Below, piece after piece: positions 38,105 through 45,947 of a stretch of DNA of 64,000 nt. Within the stretch, counting starts at the first letter, position 1. Each line of letters begins with the position of its first letter. The DNA comes from Catenulispora sp. EB89. GTDB lineage: Bacteria > Actinomycetota > Actinomycetes > Streptomycetales > Catenulisporaceae. The DNA lies in the NCBI RefSeq assembly GCF_041261445.1, contig NZ_JBGCCU010000024.1, positions 1 through 64,000 of the forward strand, written 5' to 3'. Position numbers and translations under genes: made by a program. The notes below the pieces were generated by a model. It was not told the DNA's origin and ran no database searches. It worked only from the letters and a program-made list of their open reading frames with translations.

Positions 38105-40519
38105 GTGACGGTCACGCTCACACATGTCGAGACCACGGACGCAGCGAGGCGCGCGGGGGCGCAGGCGCTGCCGCCGGTGACCACGACAGCGACGACAGCG
38201 ACGACAGCGGCTCAGCTCGAAGCGGAGATCGCGGACAAGTCCGCGGACCTGCCCGACGTCGACGCGGCGCGCGTGGCCCGCAAGACCTTCGCCGGCCTGC
38301 CGCCGAACGCCACCGCCGACCAGATCGCCGACCTCGCCGTCCAGAGCGCGGCCGAGCTCATCGGCGAGGAGCCGCAGTACTCGAAGCTCGCCGCCCGCCT
38401 GCTGTCCGGGGTCATCGCCCGCGAAGCCGCCGGCCAGGGCGCGACCGGCTTCAGCGCGTCCATCGCCGTCGGGCATCGGGAGGGCCTGATCGGCGATGTG
38501 ACGGAGGCTCTGGTGAGCTCGGCGGCCGAGCGGTTCGACGCCGCGATCGACCCCGAGGGCGACCTCCGCTTCGAGTACTTCGGCCTGCGCACCGTCTACG
38601 ACCGCTACCTGCTGCGGCACCCGGTGACCCGCCGCGTGATCGAGACCCCGCAGCACTTCCTGCTGCGCGTCGCCGTCGGGCTGTCGCAGGACCCGCAGGA
38701 GGCCGTCGGCTTCTACCGCCTGATGTCCTCGCTGGCCTACCTGCCGAGCTCGCCGACGCTGTTCAACTCCGGCACCCGGCACACCCAGATGTCGTCCTGC
38801 TACCTGGTGGACTCCCCGCGCGACGAGCTGGACTCCATCTACGACCGCTACCAACAGGTCGCGCGCCTGTCGAAGTTCGCCGGCGGCATCGGCATCGGCT
38901 TCTCCCGGGTCCGCGGGCGCGGCGCCCTGATCCGCAGCACCAACGGCCGCTCCAACGGCATCGTCCCGTTCCTGCGCACGCTGGACTCCTCGGTCGCCGC
39001 GGTCAACCAGGGCGGCCGGCGCAAGGGCGCGGCGTGCGTGTACCTGGAGCCGTGGCACCCGGACGTCGAGGAGTTCCTCCAGCTGCGGGACAACACCGGC
39101 GAGGACGCGCGCCGCACGCACAACCTGAACCTGGCCAACTGGATCCCGGACGAGTTCATGCGCCGCGTCGAGGCCGACGGCCTCTGGTCCCTGATGGACC
39201 CCGACCAGGTTCCGGAGCTGCCGGACCTGTGGGGCGCGGAGTTCGACGCGGCGTACCGCGCGGCCGAGGCCGAGGGCCGCTACGTCCGGCAGGTCTCGGC
39301 GCGTGAGCTCTACGGCAAGATGATGCGCACACTGGCGCAGACCGGCAACGGCTGGATGACGTTCAAGGACGCATCGAACAAGCTCTGCAACCAGACCGGC
39401 GTCCCCGGCAACACCGTGCACCTGTCGAATCTGTGCACTGAAATCATCGAGGTCTCCTCCGACGCCGAGACCGCCGTCTGCAACCTGGGCTCGATCAACC
39501 TCGGCGCGCACCTGACCGCGTCCCGCGACGCGATCGACTGGGACCGGCTGCGCGCCACGGTCCGCACCGCCGTGGTCTTCCTGGACCGGGTCATCGACAT
39601 CAACTACTACCCGAGCGAGCAGACCGCGGCGTCGAACCCGCGCTGGCGTCCGGTCGGGCTGGGCCTGATGGGGCTGCAGGACGTGTTCTTCGCGCTGCGG
39701 CTGCCCTTCGACGACGCGCGGGCGCAGGAGCTGTCGACGCGGATCTCCGAGGAGATCTACCTGACCGCGCTGGAGACCTCGGCCGGGCTGGCGGAGGAGT
39801 TCGGCGCGCACCCGGCGTTCGCGGACACCCGCGCCGCGAAGGGCGACCTGCAGCCGGACCTGTGGAACGTCGCCACCTCGCCGGAGCTGGCCGCGCGCTG
39901 GAGCAGGGTCCGCGGCCGGATCGCGGCCACCGGCCTGCGCAACTCGCTGCTGGTGGCGATCGCCCCGACCGCGACCATCGCCTCCATCGCCGGCTGCTAC
40001 GAGTGCATCGAGCCGCAGGTGTCGAACCTGTTCAAGCGCGAGACGCTGTCCGGGGAGTTCCTGCAGATCAACTCGGCGCTGGTCGGCGAGCTGAAGGCGC
40101 TGGGGCTGTGGACCCCGGCGGTGCGCGAGGCGATCAAGCGGGCCGAGGGCTCGGTGCAGGGCGTCGAGGCGCTGCCGGCGGAGATCAGGGCCCTGTACCG
40201 GACGGCGTGGGAGCTGCCGCAGAAGGCGCTGATCGAGCTGGCCGCGGCCCGCGGGCCGTTCGTCGACCAGTCGCAGTCGCTGAACCTCTTCCTGGCCGCG
40301 CCGACGATCGGGAAGCTGTCGTCGATGTACATGTACGCCTGGAAGGCCGGGCTGAAGTCCACATACTACCTGCGCTCGCGGCCCGCGACGCGGATCCAGC
40401 AGGCGACGGTCGCCGCCACCGCCGCCACGGCCACCCCCGCCGACCTGCCGGTGATCGCCGACGACGACGCGATCGCCTGCTCGCTGGAGAACCCCGAAGC
40501 CTGCGAAGCCTGCCAGTAA
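38105..40519 (+). CDS. nrdA: Class Ia ribonucleoside-diphosphate reductase, large subunit NrdA (804 aa)
   Basis: Catalytic subunit that makes deoxyribonucleotides from ribonucleoside diphosphates. Seen: SSCYLVDSPRDELDSIYD (redox Cys), FAGGIGIGFSRVRGRGALI, AACVYLEPWHPDVEEFLQL, and NLCTEI with the thiyl-radical region. ATIASIAGCYECIEP follows, and the C-terminus is ACEACQ, whose Cys pair passes electrons from thioredoxin. The N-terminal region is Thr/Ala-rich and the ATP-cone is not clearly complete, so dATP inhibition may be altered. GTG 38105 follows GAGGAGAAGG. The operon is nrdA-nrdB-BtuF-like, under the B12 riboswitch. Confidence 0.95.
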   Translation: MTVTLTHVETTDAARRAGAQALPPVTTTATTATTAAQLEAEIADKSADLPDVDAARVARKTFAGLPPNATADQIADLAVQSAAELIGEEPQYSKLAARLLSGVIAREAAGQGATGFSASIAVGHREGLIGDVTEALVSSAAERFDAAIDPEGDLRFEYFGLRTVYDRYLLRHPVTRRVIETPQHFLLRVAVGLSQDPQEAVGFYRLMSSLAYLPSSPTLFNSGTRHTQMSSCYLVDSPRDELDSIYDRYQQVARLSKFAGGIGIGFSRVRGRGALIRSTNGRSNGIVPFLRTLDSSVAAVNQGGRRKGAACVYLEPWHPDVEEFLQLRDNTGEDARRTHNLNLANWIPDEFMRRVEADGLWSLMDPDQVPELPDLWGAEFDAAYRAAEAEGRYVRQVSARELYGKMMRTLAQTGNGWMTFKDASNKLCNQTGVPGNTVHLSNLCTEIIEVSSDAETAVCNLGSINLGAHLTASRDAIDWDRLRATVRTAVVFLDRVIDINYYPSEQTAASNPRWRPVGLGLMGLQDVFFALRLPFDDARAQELSTRISEEIYLTALETSAGLAEEFGAHPAFADTRAAKGDLQPDLWNVATSPELAARWSRVRGRIAATGLRNSLLVAIAPTATIASIAGCYECIEPQVSNLFKRETLSGEFLQINSALVGELKALGLWTPAVREAIKRAEGSVQGVEALPAEIRALYRTAWELPQKALIELAAARGPFVDQSQSLNLFLAAPTIGKLSSMYMYAWKAGLKSTYYLRSRPATRIQQATVAATAATATPADLPVIADDDAIACSLENPEACEACQ

Positions 40520-40533
40520 AGGAAATCCGTCTC

Positions 40534-41529
40534 ATGCTGCTCGACCCGGGTCTGGACCTGACCCTGCGCCCGATGCGCTACCCGCACTTCTTCGACCGCT
40601 ACCGCGACGCGATCAAGAACACCTGGACCGTGGAGGAGGTGGACCTGCACAGCGATCTGACCGACCTGGACAAGCTCTCGGCGGCCGAGCGCCACCTGGT
40701 CTCCCGCCTGGTCGCGTTCTTCGCCACCGGCGACACGATCGTCGCGAACAACCTCGTGCTGAACCTGTACCAGCACGTCAACAGCCCCGAGGGCCGGCTG
40801 TACCTGTCGCGGCAGCTGTTCGAGGAGGCCGTGCACGTCCAGTTCTACCTGAACCTGCTCGACACCTACGTGCCGGACGAGGACGAGCGCACTGAGGCCT
40901 TCGCGGCGGTGGAGAACATCCCGTCGATCCGGCGCAAGGCAGAGTTCTGCTTCCGCTGGATCGACTCGCTGGGCGATCTGAAGCGGCTGGAGACCCGCGA
41001 GGACCGCCGGGCGTTCCTGCTGAACCTGATCTGCTTCGCGGCGTGCATCGAGGGGCTGTTCTTCTACGGCGCCTTCGCGTACGTGTACTTCCTGCGCTCG
41101 CGCGGCCTGCTGCACGGCCTGGCGTCGGGCACCAACTGGGTGTTCCGCGACGAGTCGATGCACATGGCCTTCGCCTTCGACGTGGTGGAGACGGTCCGCG
41201 CCGAGGAGCCGGACCTGTTCGACGACGAGATGGCACAGCAGGTGCGCGCGATGCTGGCCGAGGCGGTCGAGTGCGAGACGCAGTTCGCCGAGGACCTGCT
41301 CGGCGCCGGGGTCTCGGGGCTGCCGGTGGCGGACATGCGGGCCTACCTGGAGCACGTCGCCGACCGGCGGCTGGAGCAGCTGGGGCTGGAGCCGGTGTAC
41401 GGGACGGCGAACCCGCTGGGGTTCATGGAGCTCCAGGACGTGCAGGAGCTGTCGAACTTCTTCGAGCGGCGGGTCTCGGCGTACCAGGTGGCGGTCGGCG
41501 GTAGCGTCTCGTTCGACGACGACTTCTAG
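40534..41529 (+). CDS. nrdB: Class Ia ribonucleoside-diphosphate reductase, small subunit NrdB (331 aa)
   Basis: The radical-generating subunit. Di-metal ligands are visible as GDTIV (Asp), EEAVHVQFY (Glu, His and the nearby Tyr that can hold the radical), EGLFFYGAF (Glu) and RDESMHM (Glu, His). The C-terminus SFDDDF is the tail that docks to NrdA. AAGGAAA lies nine bases before the ATG. The gap from nrdA is 14 bp. No nrdI/nrdE/nrdF genes are present, which fits class Ia rather than Ib. Confidence 0.95.
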   Translation: MLLDPGLDLTLRPMRYPHFFDRYRDAIKNTWTVEEVDLHSDLTDLDKLSAAERHLVSRLVAFFATGDTIVANNLVLNLYQHVNSPEGRLYLSRQLFEEAVHVQFYLNLLDTYVPDEDERTEAFAAVENIPSIRRKAEFCFRWIDSLGDLKRLETREDRRAFLLNLICFAACIEGLFFYGAFAYVYFLRSRGLLHGLASGTNWVFRDESMHMAFAFDVVETVRAEEPDLFDDEMAQQVRAMLAEAVECETQFAEDLLGAGVSGLPVADMRAYLEHVADRRLEQLGLEPVYGTANPLGFMELQDVQELSNFFERRVSAYQVAVGGSVSFDDDF

Positions 41530-41541
41530 AAAGGCAGGGGT

Positions 41542-42273
41542 ATGCGGCGCGTGGTGTCGTTGGTGCCGTCGCTGACCGAGGCGATCGCGGCGACGGCACC
41601 ACGGCTGCTGGTCGGCGCCACGGCGTGGTGCACGCACCCGGCGGAGCTGGAGGTCGAGCGGATCGGGGGGACGAAGAACCCTGACGTCCCGCGGATCATC
41701 GCGCTGGCGCCGGATCTGGTGGTGGCGAACGAGGAGGAGAACCGGGGCGCCGACCTCGACGCGCTGCGCGCGGCCGGGGTCTCGGTGCTGGTCACGCAGA
41801 TCCGGACGCTGGACGAGGCGTTCCGGGAGCTGGACCGGATGCTGACGGTCGGGTGCGGGCTCGACCGGCCCGGGTGGTTGGACGCGGCGGAGGCGGCTTG
41901 GGCTGCGGTGGCAGCGAGGGCTGAGGTGGCGGCCGGGGCTGAGGTCCCTGCTGTCATCCCGATCTGGCGGCGGCCGTGGATGGTGCTGGGCCGCGACACG
42001 TTCGCCGGCGACGTGCTGGCGCGGCTCGGCGTACGAAACATCTACTCCGACCATGCCGAGCGCTATCCGAAGATCCCGCTGCCGGAACTTCTCGCCGGCG
42101 GCGCCGAACTCGTGGTTCTCCCCGACGAGCCCTACGCGTTCAGCGCCTCCGACGGTCCCGAGGCTTTCCCCGGGCTGCCCGCCGCTCTGGTCTCCGGGCG
42201 CCATCTCACTTGGTACGGTCCTTCGCTCGCCGAAGCTCCTGACGTGCTCCGTCGCCAGCTTCGCAGTGGCTGA
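41542..42273 (+). CDS. BtuF-like helical-backbone cobalamin/metal-binding protein without signal peptide (243 aa)
   Basis: MRRVVSLVPSLTEAIAATAPRLLVGATAWCTHPAELEVERIGGTKNPDVPRIIALAPDLVVAN is the start of the class III (BtuF/FepB-type) substrate-binding fold, with two lobes linked by a long helix. There is no signal peptide or lipobox, and the fold begins at residue 3, so it stays in the cytoplasm. It lies 12 bp after nrdB in an operon repressed by B12. It may bind cobalamin or a precursor inside the cell, for instance to buffer or report it. It could also be a corrinoid-handling enzyme relative. Function unproven. Confidence 0.75.
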   Translation: MRRVVSLVPSLTEAIAATAPRLLVGATAWCTHPAELEVERIGGTKNPDVPRIIALAPDLVVANEEENRGADLDALRAAGVSVLVTQIRTLDEAFRELDRMLTVGCGLDRPGWLDAAEAAWAAVAARAEVAAGAEVPAVIPIWRRPWMVLGRDTFAGDVLARLGVRNIYSDHAERYPKIPLPELLAGGAELVVLPDEPYAFSASDGPEAFPGLPAALVSGRHLTWYGPSLAEAPDVLRRQLRSG

Positions 42274-42288
42274 TCTGCTGTGAGCTGA
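42274..42288. promoter_or_regulatory. PopR-type operator candidate before the clpP pair
   Basis: TCTGCTGTGAGCTGA matches 12 of 15 positions of the centre of the perfect palindrome upstream of popR (44191-44209). It lies 57-71 bp before the first clpP start, in promoter position. Confidence 0.5.
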
Positions 42289-42344
42289 TCCGCCCAGAGC
42301 AGCATCGCGTTCTCAGCCGTCGGCCGCCGGGGCACGGTGAAGTC

Positions 42345-42950
42345 ATGGCAGAAGACGAAAAGACACCCCAGTTCAGTTGGCGCACCCGTGAGCAGCTATT
42401 CAGCCGGCGAATCGTGGTGCTCGACGGCGACCTCGACGACGACAACGGCACGCTGCTGACGACACAGCTCCTCTCCCTGGCCACCGAGGATCCGGACGCC
42501 GGGATCTCGCTGTGGATCCACTCGCGCGGCGGCTCCGTCCCCGCGATGCTGGCGATCCGCGACGTGATGCGCCTGGTCCCGTGCGAGGTCTCGACCCTCG
42601 CGCTGGGCCTGGCGGCCAGCGCCGGCCAGTTCCTGCTGTCGGCGGGCACGCCCGGCCGCCGCTTCGCGCTCCCGCACGCCCGGATCCTGATGCACCAGGG
42701 CTCGGCCGGCATCGGCGGCAGCACGGTGGACGTCGAGGTGCAGGCGGACGACCTGCGCCACATGGTGACCACCGTCCTGGGGCTGATCGCCAGCGACACC
42801 CGCCAGCCTTACGACCGCGTCTACGAGGACTCCCTGCACGACCGGTGGTTCACGGCGCAGCAGGCGAAGGACTACGGCTTCATCGACCACATCGTGGACT
42901 CCTTCGGGCAGGTGGCGCCCGAGCGCAAGCGGATCGGAATCACGGCATGA
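42345..42950 (+). CDS. ATP-dependent Clp protease proteolytic subunit, ClpP3-like, active-site complete (201 aa)
   Basis: The serine-protease barrel subunit that degrades unfolded or tagged proteins with a Clp ATPase. The triad is intact: Ser about 92 in GLAASAGQF, His about 117 in ILMHQGSA, Asp in YEDSLHDRWFTAQQAKDYGFID. The nucleophile region reads SAG rather than the usual SMG. The gene overlaps the next clpP by 4 bp (ATGA), so the two subunits are made together, as in the Streptomyces clpP3-clpP4 operon. GGTGA lies close before the ATG. Confidence 0.92.
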   Translation: MAEDEKTPQFSWRTREQLFSRRIVVLDGDLDDDNGTLLTTQLLSLATEDPDAGISLWIHSRGGSVPAMLAIRDVMRLVPCEVSTLALGLAASAGQFLLSAGTPGRRFALPHARILMHQGSAGIGGSTVDVEVQADDLRHMVTTVLGLIASDTRQPYDRVYEDSLHDRWFTAQQAKDYGFIDHIVDSFGQVAPERKRIGITA

Positions 42951-43537
42951 GCACCTACACCGTCCCCTACGTGACGACGCAGAGCCCCCGCGGCGAGCGC
43001 GTCACGGACATCTACTCGCACCTGCTGACCGAGCGCATCATCTACCTCGGCACGGCCATCGACGCCGGCGTCGCCAACGCCCTGATCGCCCAGCTGCTGC
43101 ACCTGGAGTCCGACGGCCCCGACCGCGAGATCAGCCTCTACGTGAACTGCGAAGGCGGCGATCTCACCTCCATGCTGGCGGTCTACGACACCATGCAGCA
43201 CATCAAGTCCCCGATCCGCACGACCTGCGTGGGCCAGGCGATCGCCGTCGGCGCGGTCCTCCTGGCGGCGGGCACCCCGGGCCTGCGCTCGGTCCTCCCG
43301 CACGCCCGCGTGGTCCTGCACCAGCCGGCGGCCCGCGGCCAGGGAGCGATCCCGGACTTGATCATCCAGGCCGACGAACTGGTCCGGATGCGCAGCGAAC
43401 TGGAGACGATCCTGACCCAGCACACCGGCCAGACCGCCGACCGCCTCCGCCACGACACCGACCGCGACCGCGTGTTCACGGCCGCCGCGGCGGTGGAGTA
43501 CGGGCTGGCGGACCAGGTTCTGGGGCCGCGAGAGTAG
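42947..43537 (+). CDS. ClpP-family subunit lacking the catalytic serine (196 aa)
   Basis: A normal-length ClpP in every part except the active site. The nucleophile elbow reads GQAIAVGAVLLAAG, with Ala (about residue 100) where GQAASMGA would have Ser. The His (VVLHQPAARGQGA) and Asp (HDTDRDRVFTA) are kept. The subunit can therefore assemble but not cut, like cyanobacterial ClpR. The DNA gives GCC for this Ala, several changes from any Ser codon context, so it is not a simple read error. It probably mixes with the preceding subunit into a half-active barrel. No Clp ATPase gene is nearby. Confidence 0.9.
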   Translation: MSTYTVPYVTTQSPRGERVTDIYSHLLTERIIYLGTAIDAGVANALIAQLLHLESDGPDREISLYVNCEGGDLTSMLAVYDTMQHIKSPIRTTCVGQAIAVGAVLLAAGTPGLRSVLPHARVVLHQPAARGQGAIPDLIIQADELVRMRSELETILTQHTGQTADRLRHDTDRDRVFTAAAAVEYGLADQVLGPRE

Positions 43538-43746
43538 GGGCGGGCCGACCGGCGGCAGCAAGACCATCAACGCGCGCAGGGCCCACGCAGGGCCCACCCA
43601 CCCAAGGGGGTCCACCAGCCTCAAAAGGAGCGCGCGCCAGCCGACTCGCTCCAGGATCGGCCCTGCGCCGCCAGCCGGTCAACGCCCGCCCCCGAATTCG
43701 CCGCGAAGTTGCGTCAAATGAGCGAACGAACCCCGCCGACCGCCCC

Positions 43747-44151
43747 TCAGGCCGCCAGCGCCAGCAGCACCGGACCGCCGCTGCTGCGGCGCCGCGTCGG
43801 CAGCTCCCGTCGCACCCTGCTGAGCGCCGCCTCCTGGCGCTTCAGCCGCAGCACCTCGGCGACGGACTCGGCGAGCCCGCCGAGCGTCGTGCCGAGCGCT
43901 CCGGCGACCGCCGCGATCATCTCGCTCGACGGCTCCTTGAGCCCGCGCTCCACCTCCGACAGGTACTGCGGAGAGATGCCCGCGCGGCGCGCGGTCTCCG
44001 CGAGGCTTTCCTGATGCTCGCGCCGCAGCCCGCGCAGGTGCTCGCCGAGCACCTCGCGCCACAGCGGCTCGGGCTCGGGGGCCGCGGGCTGCTTCGGCGG
44101 CTGGTCGGCGTGTCCGCCGGGGACGACGTGCAGTCTCAGAAGCTCGCTCAT
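43747..44151 (-). CDS. popR: PopR-like XRE regulator of the clpP operon (134 aa)
   Basis: A helix-turn-helix (LRGLRREHQESLAETARRAGISPQYLSEVERGLKEPSSEMIAAVAGALG) forms the middle of this small protein. Its last residues are VLLALAA, an ssrA-like, Ala-ended tail. In Streptomyces lividans PopR controls the clpP3-clpP4 operon and is degraded by ClpP through its C-terminal alanines; position beside a clpP pair, fold, size and tail all match. The ATG at 44151 is chosen because sequence further upstream is not coding-like. A perfect palindrome sits 40-58 bp upstream. Confidence 0.85.
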   Translation of the reverse strand: MSELLRLHVVPGGHADQPPKQPAAPEPEPLWREVLGEHLRGLRREHQESLAETARRAGISPQYLSEVERGLKEPSSEMIAAVAGALGTTLGGLAESVAEVLRLKRQEAALSRVRRELPTRRRSSGGPVLLALAA

Positions 44152-44190
44152 GATGTGAGCGTACGGACCGGCGGCGAGGCGAGTCCCGCT

Positions 44191-44209
44191 TGTCTGCTGA
44201 CAGCAGACA
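44191..44209. promoter_or_regulatory. Perfect 19-bp palindrome upstream of popR
   Basis: TGTCTGCTG-A-CAGCAGACA has no mismatch and lies 40 bp before the popR start. With its degenerate copy before the clpP pair it is the likely PopR binding site, giving both autoregulation and clpP control. Confidence 0.75.
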
Positions 44210-44482
44210 CGGCTGCGCGGAACGGGTGACCCGGCTTGCGGCGCCGCAGATTCATGCGGACGACGCCTCGCCGCAGCCACGCCGCCACGCCGCCGCAATT
44301 CGCCATGCCGACGCAGTTCGCCTCGCCGACCAGCGCAACACGCGCGACTAGCCACTCGCCGGCCCGCCGATCCGCCGCCGAGTCCGACACGCCCGACCTC
44401 GCGACCTCACGACCGGCCTCACCACAGCTCCATCCCAGCCCGAGCGCGAGCCTGCCGCCGACCGACCGCAGCTCGCCGCCCC
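44210..44482. other. Intergenic stretch without a recognisable gene
   Basis: C-rich sequence full of GCC/GCA/CCG triplets. Frames here are open only because stop codons are rare in such composition; none has a start with a ribosome site or a recognisable protein. It separates the divergent popR from the end of the gntR gene. Confidence 0.6.
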
Positions 44483-45136
44483 CTACACCCCCTCCGGAGC
44501 CCCCAACTTCTCCAGAATCCGATGCATCCCGCTCTCCCAGTTCGCCTTCAGCGCCGCCACCGCCCCCGGCAGGTCCTCCGCGACCAGGCACTCCGCGATC
44601 TTCTCGTGCTCCACCGCCGACCGCTCCAGCACCTGCCGGTCGCCGACCACGACCCGCTCGTACCGGTGCATCGTCAGCTTCAGCGTCGTAATCAGGTCCA
44701 TCAGCCGGTCGTTGCGGCATCCGGACAGCAGCTGGTCGTGCCACTCGTCGTCGTACCGCTCGATCACGCCCAGCTCGGCCTGCGGCGCGGAGAACGCGTG
44801 CGCCTCCTCCAGCAGCCGCGGCCCGATCTCCTTCAGGTGCTCGGCCGGCGACAGCTCCAGCGCCAGGGACTCCAGGGTCGCGACGATGGTCGTCAGGTCA
44901 CGGAACTCCTGCGGGCTCATCGGCGCGAAGCGGAAGCCCTTCCCGCGCTCGCTGATGATGATGCCCTCGCGCTCCAGCCCGATCAGCGCCTCGCGCAGCG
45001 GGGTGCGGCTGACGCCCAGGTCAGCGGCCAGGTGGACCTCGTTGATCGGCTGGTCCGGGTCGAACTCGCCCCGGCCCAGGCGTTCGAGGAGCACGTCCTT
45101 GATCTGCTCGCGGAGCGGCCGCCGCTCGATCGCCAT
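44483..45136 (-). CDS. GntR-family regulator, FadR/FCD subfamily (217 aa)
   Basis: LREQIKDVLLERLGRGEFDPDQPINEVHLAADLGVSRTPLREALIGLEREGIIISERGKGFRFAPMSP is the GntR winged helix. The rest is the all-helical FCD effector domain, with Asp/His metal-site residues (YDDEWHDQLLSGC; TLKLTMHRYE; VEHEKIAECL). FCD regulators bind small organic acids or related metabolites and usually control their own operon. It is the last gene of the gcvPA-gcvPB-NADK-SDR run. The ATG 45136 is eight bases after AAAGGTGA. Its likely operator is CTGTATACAG at 50158. Confidence 0.9.
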   Translation of the reverse strand: MAIERRPLREQIKDVLLERLGRGEFDPDQPINEVHLAADLGVSRTPLREALIGLEREGIIISERGKGFRFAPMSPQEFRDLTTIVATLESLALELSPAEHLKEIGPRLLEEAHAFSAPQAELGVIERYDDEWHDQLLSGCRNDRLMDLITTLKLTMHRYERVVVGDRQVLERSAVEHEKIAECLVAEDLPGAVAALKANWESGMHRILEKLGAPEGV

Positions 45137-45200
45137 CCGGTAGTCACCTTTCCCGCACTGCCCGTCATCCCCATTGTTCCGCACCCCGGGCCGTTTTCCG

Positions 45201-45947
45201 TCACGCGGTGCCGGCCCCGTCCACCGTGATCACGGCGCCGCTCACGAACGCCGCCGCCTCCGACGCCAGGAACGCCACCATCTGCGCGATGTCCCGCGGC
45301 TGCCCGATCCGCCCCAGCGGCCGGTCGGCGGCGTCGGCGTAGAAGGACTCGACGGCCGCCCCGAGCTGCTTCGCCTCGTCGGCCAGCATCCCGGTGGCCG
45401 TGTCGCCGGGGCACACGCAGTTGACCCGGATGTTCTGCGGCCCGTGGTCGATCGCCATGGCCCGCGTCATGTTCACCACCGCCCCCTTCGACGCGCAGTA
45501 CGACACCGCACTCGCGCCGCCCTTGATCCCCCACCCCGACCCGGTGTTGACGATGCTCCCGCCCCCGGCCGCCGCCATCAACGGCACCACCCGCCGGCTC
45601 ATCAGCAGGATCGACTTCACGTTGACGGCCATCACCAGGTCCCAGTCGTCCTCGGCGATGTCCAGCACCGTCGAGCGCCGGATGATCCCGGCGTTGTTGA
45701 AGAGCACGTCGACACCCCCGTGCGCCGCGACGGCGGCCGCCACCACAGCATCGCAGTCCGCGGCCCGCGAGACATCACAACGCACGAACACGCCCCCGAC
45801 CTCCTTCGCGGCCTCCTCCCCGCGCTCGGGATCCAGATCCGCGATCACCACCCCCGCACCGAGCTCCGCCAGCACCGCGGCGGTCGCCCGCCCGATCCCC
45901 GACGCACCACCGGTCACGATCGCGCTCTTGCCACTCAGGTCGATCAT
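45201..45947 (-). CDS. Short-chain dehydrogenase/reductase (248 aa)
   Basis: Classic SDR. LSGKSAIVTGGASGIGRATAAVLAELGAGVVIADLD binds NAD(P), with Asp after the second strand favouring NAD. NNAGI follows, and SYCASKGAV carries the Tyr-x-x-x-Lys pair. INTGSGWGIKGG-type sequence around the catalytic Ser is typical. The ATG at 45947 overlaps the preceding gene's stop codon (TGATG), so translation is coupled. It probably oxidises a hydroxy acid, amino alcohol or sugar alcohol; the operon (glycine decarboxylase, NAD kinase-like) suggests a link to hydroxy-amino-acid breakdown, which is inference. Confidence 0.9.
   Translation of the reverse strand: MIDLSGKSAIVTGGASGIGRATAAVLAELGAGVVIADLDPERGEEAAKEVGGVFVRCDVSRAADCDAVVAAAVAAHGGVDVLFNNAGIIRRSTVLDIAEDDWDLVMAVNVKSILLMSRRVVPLMAAAGGGSIVNTGSGWGIKGGASAVSYCASKGAVVNMTRAMAIDHGPQNIRVNCVCPGDTATGMLADEAKQLGAAVESFYADAADRPLGRIGQPRDIAQMVAFLASEAAAFVSGAVITVDGAGTA

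Noticed and set aside
37208-39811. Long minus-strand open frame across the riboswitch and nrdA
   Set aside because: It is antisense to nrdA and to an evident aptamer, with no recognisable protein features.
44236-44691. Open frame as a possible small gene after popR
   Set aside because: Pro/Ser/Thr/Ala-rich, half of it antisense to gntR, no ribosome site.
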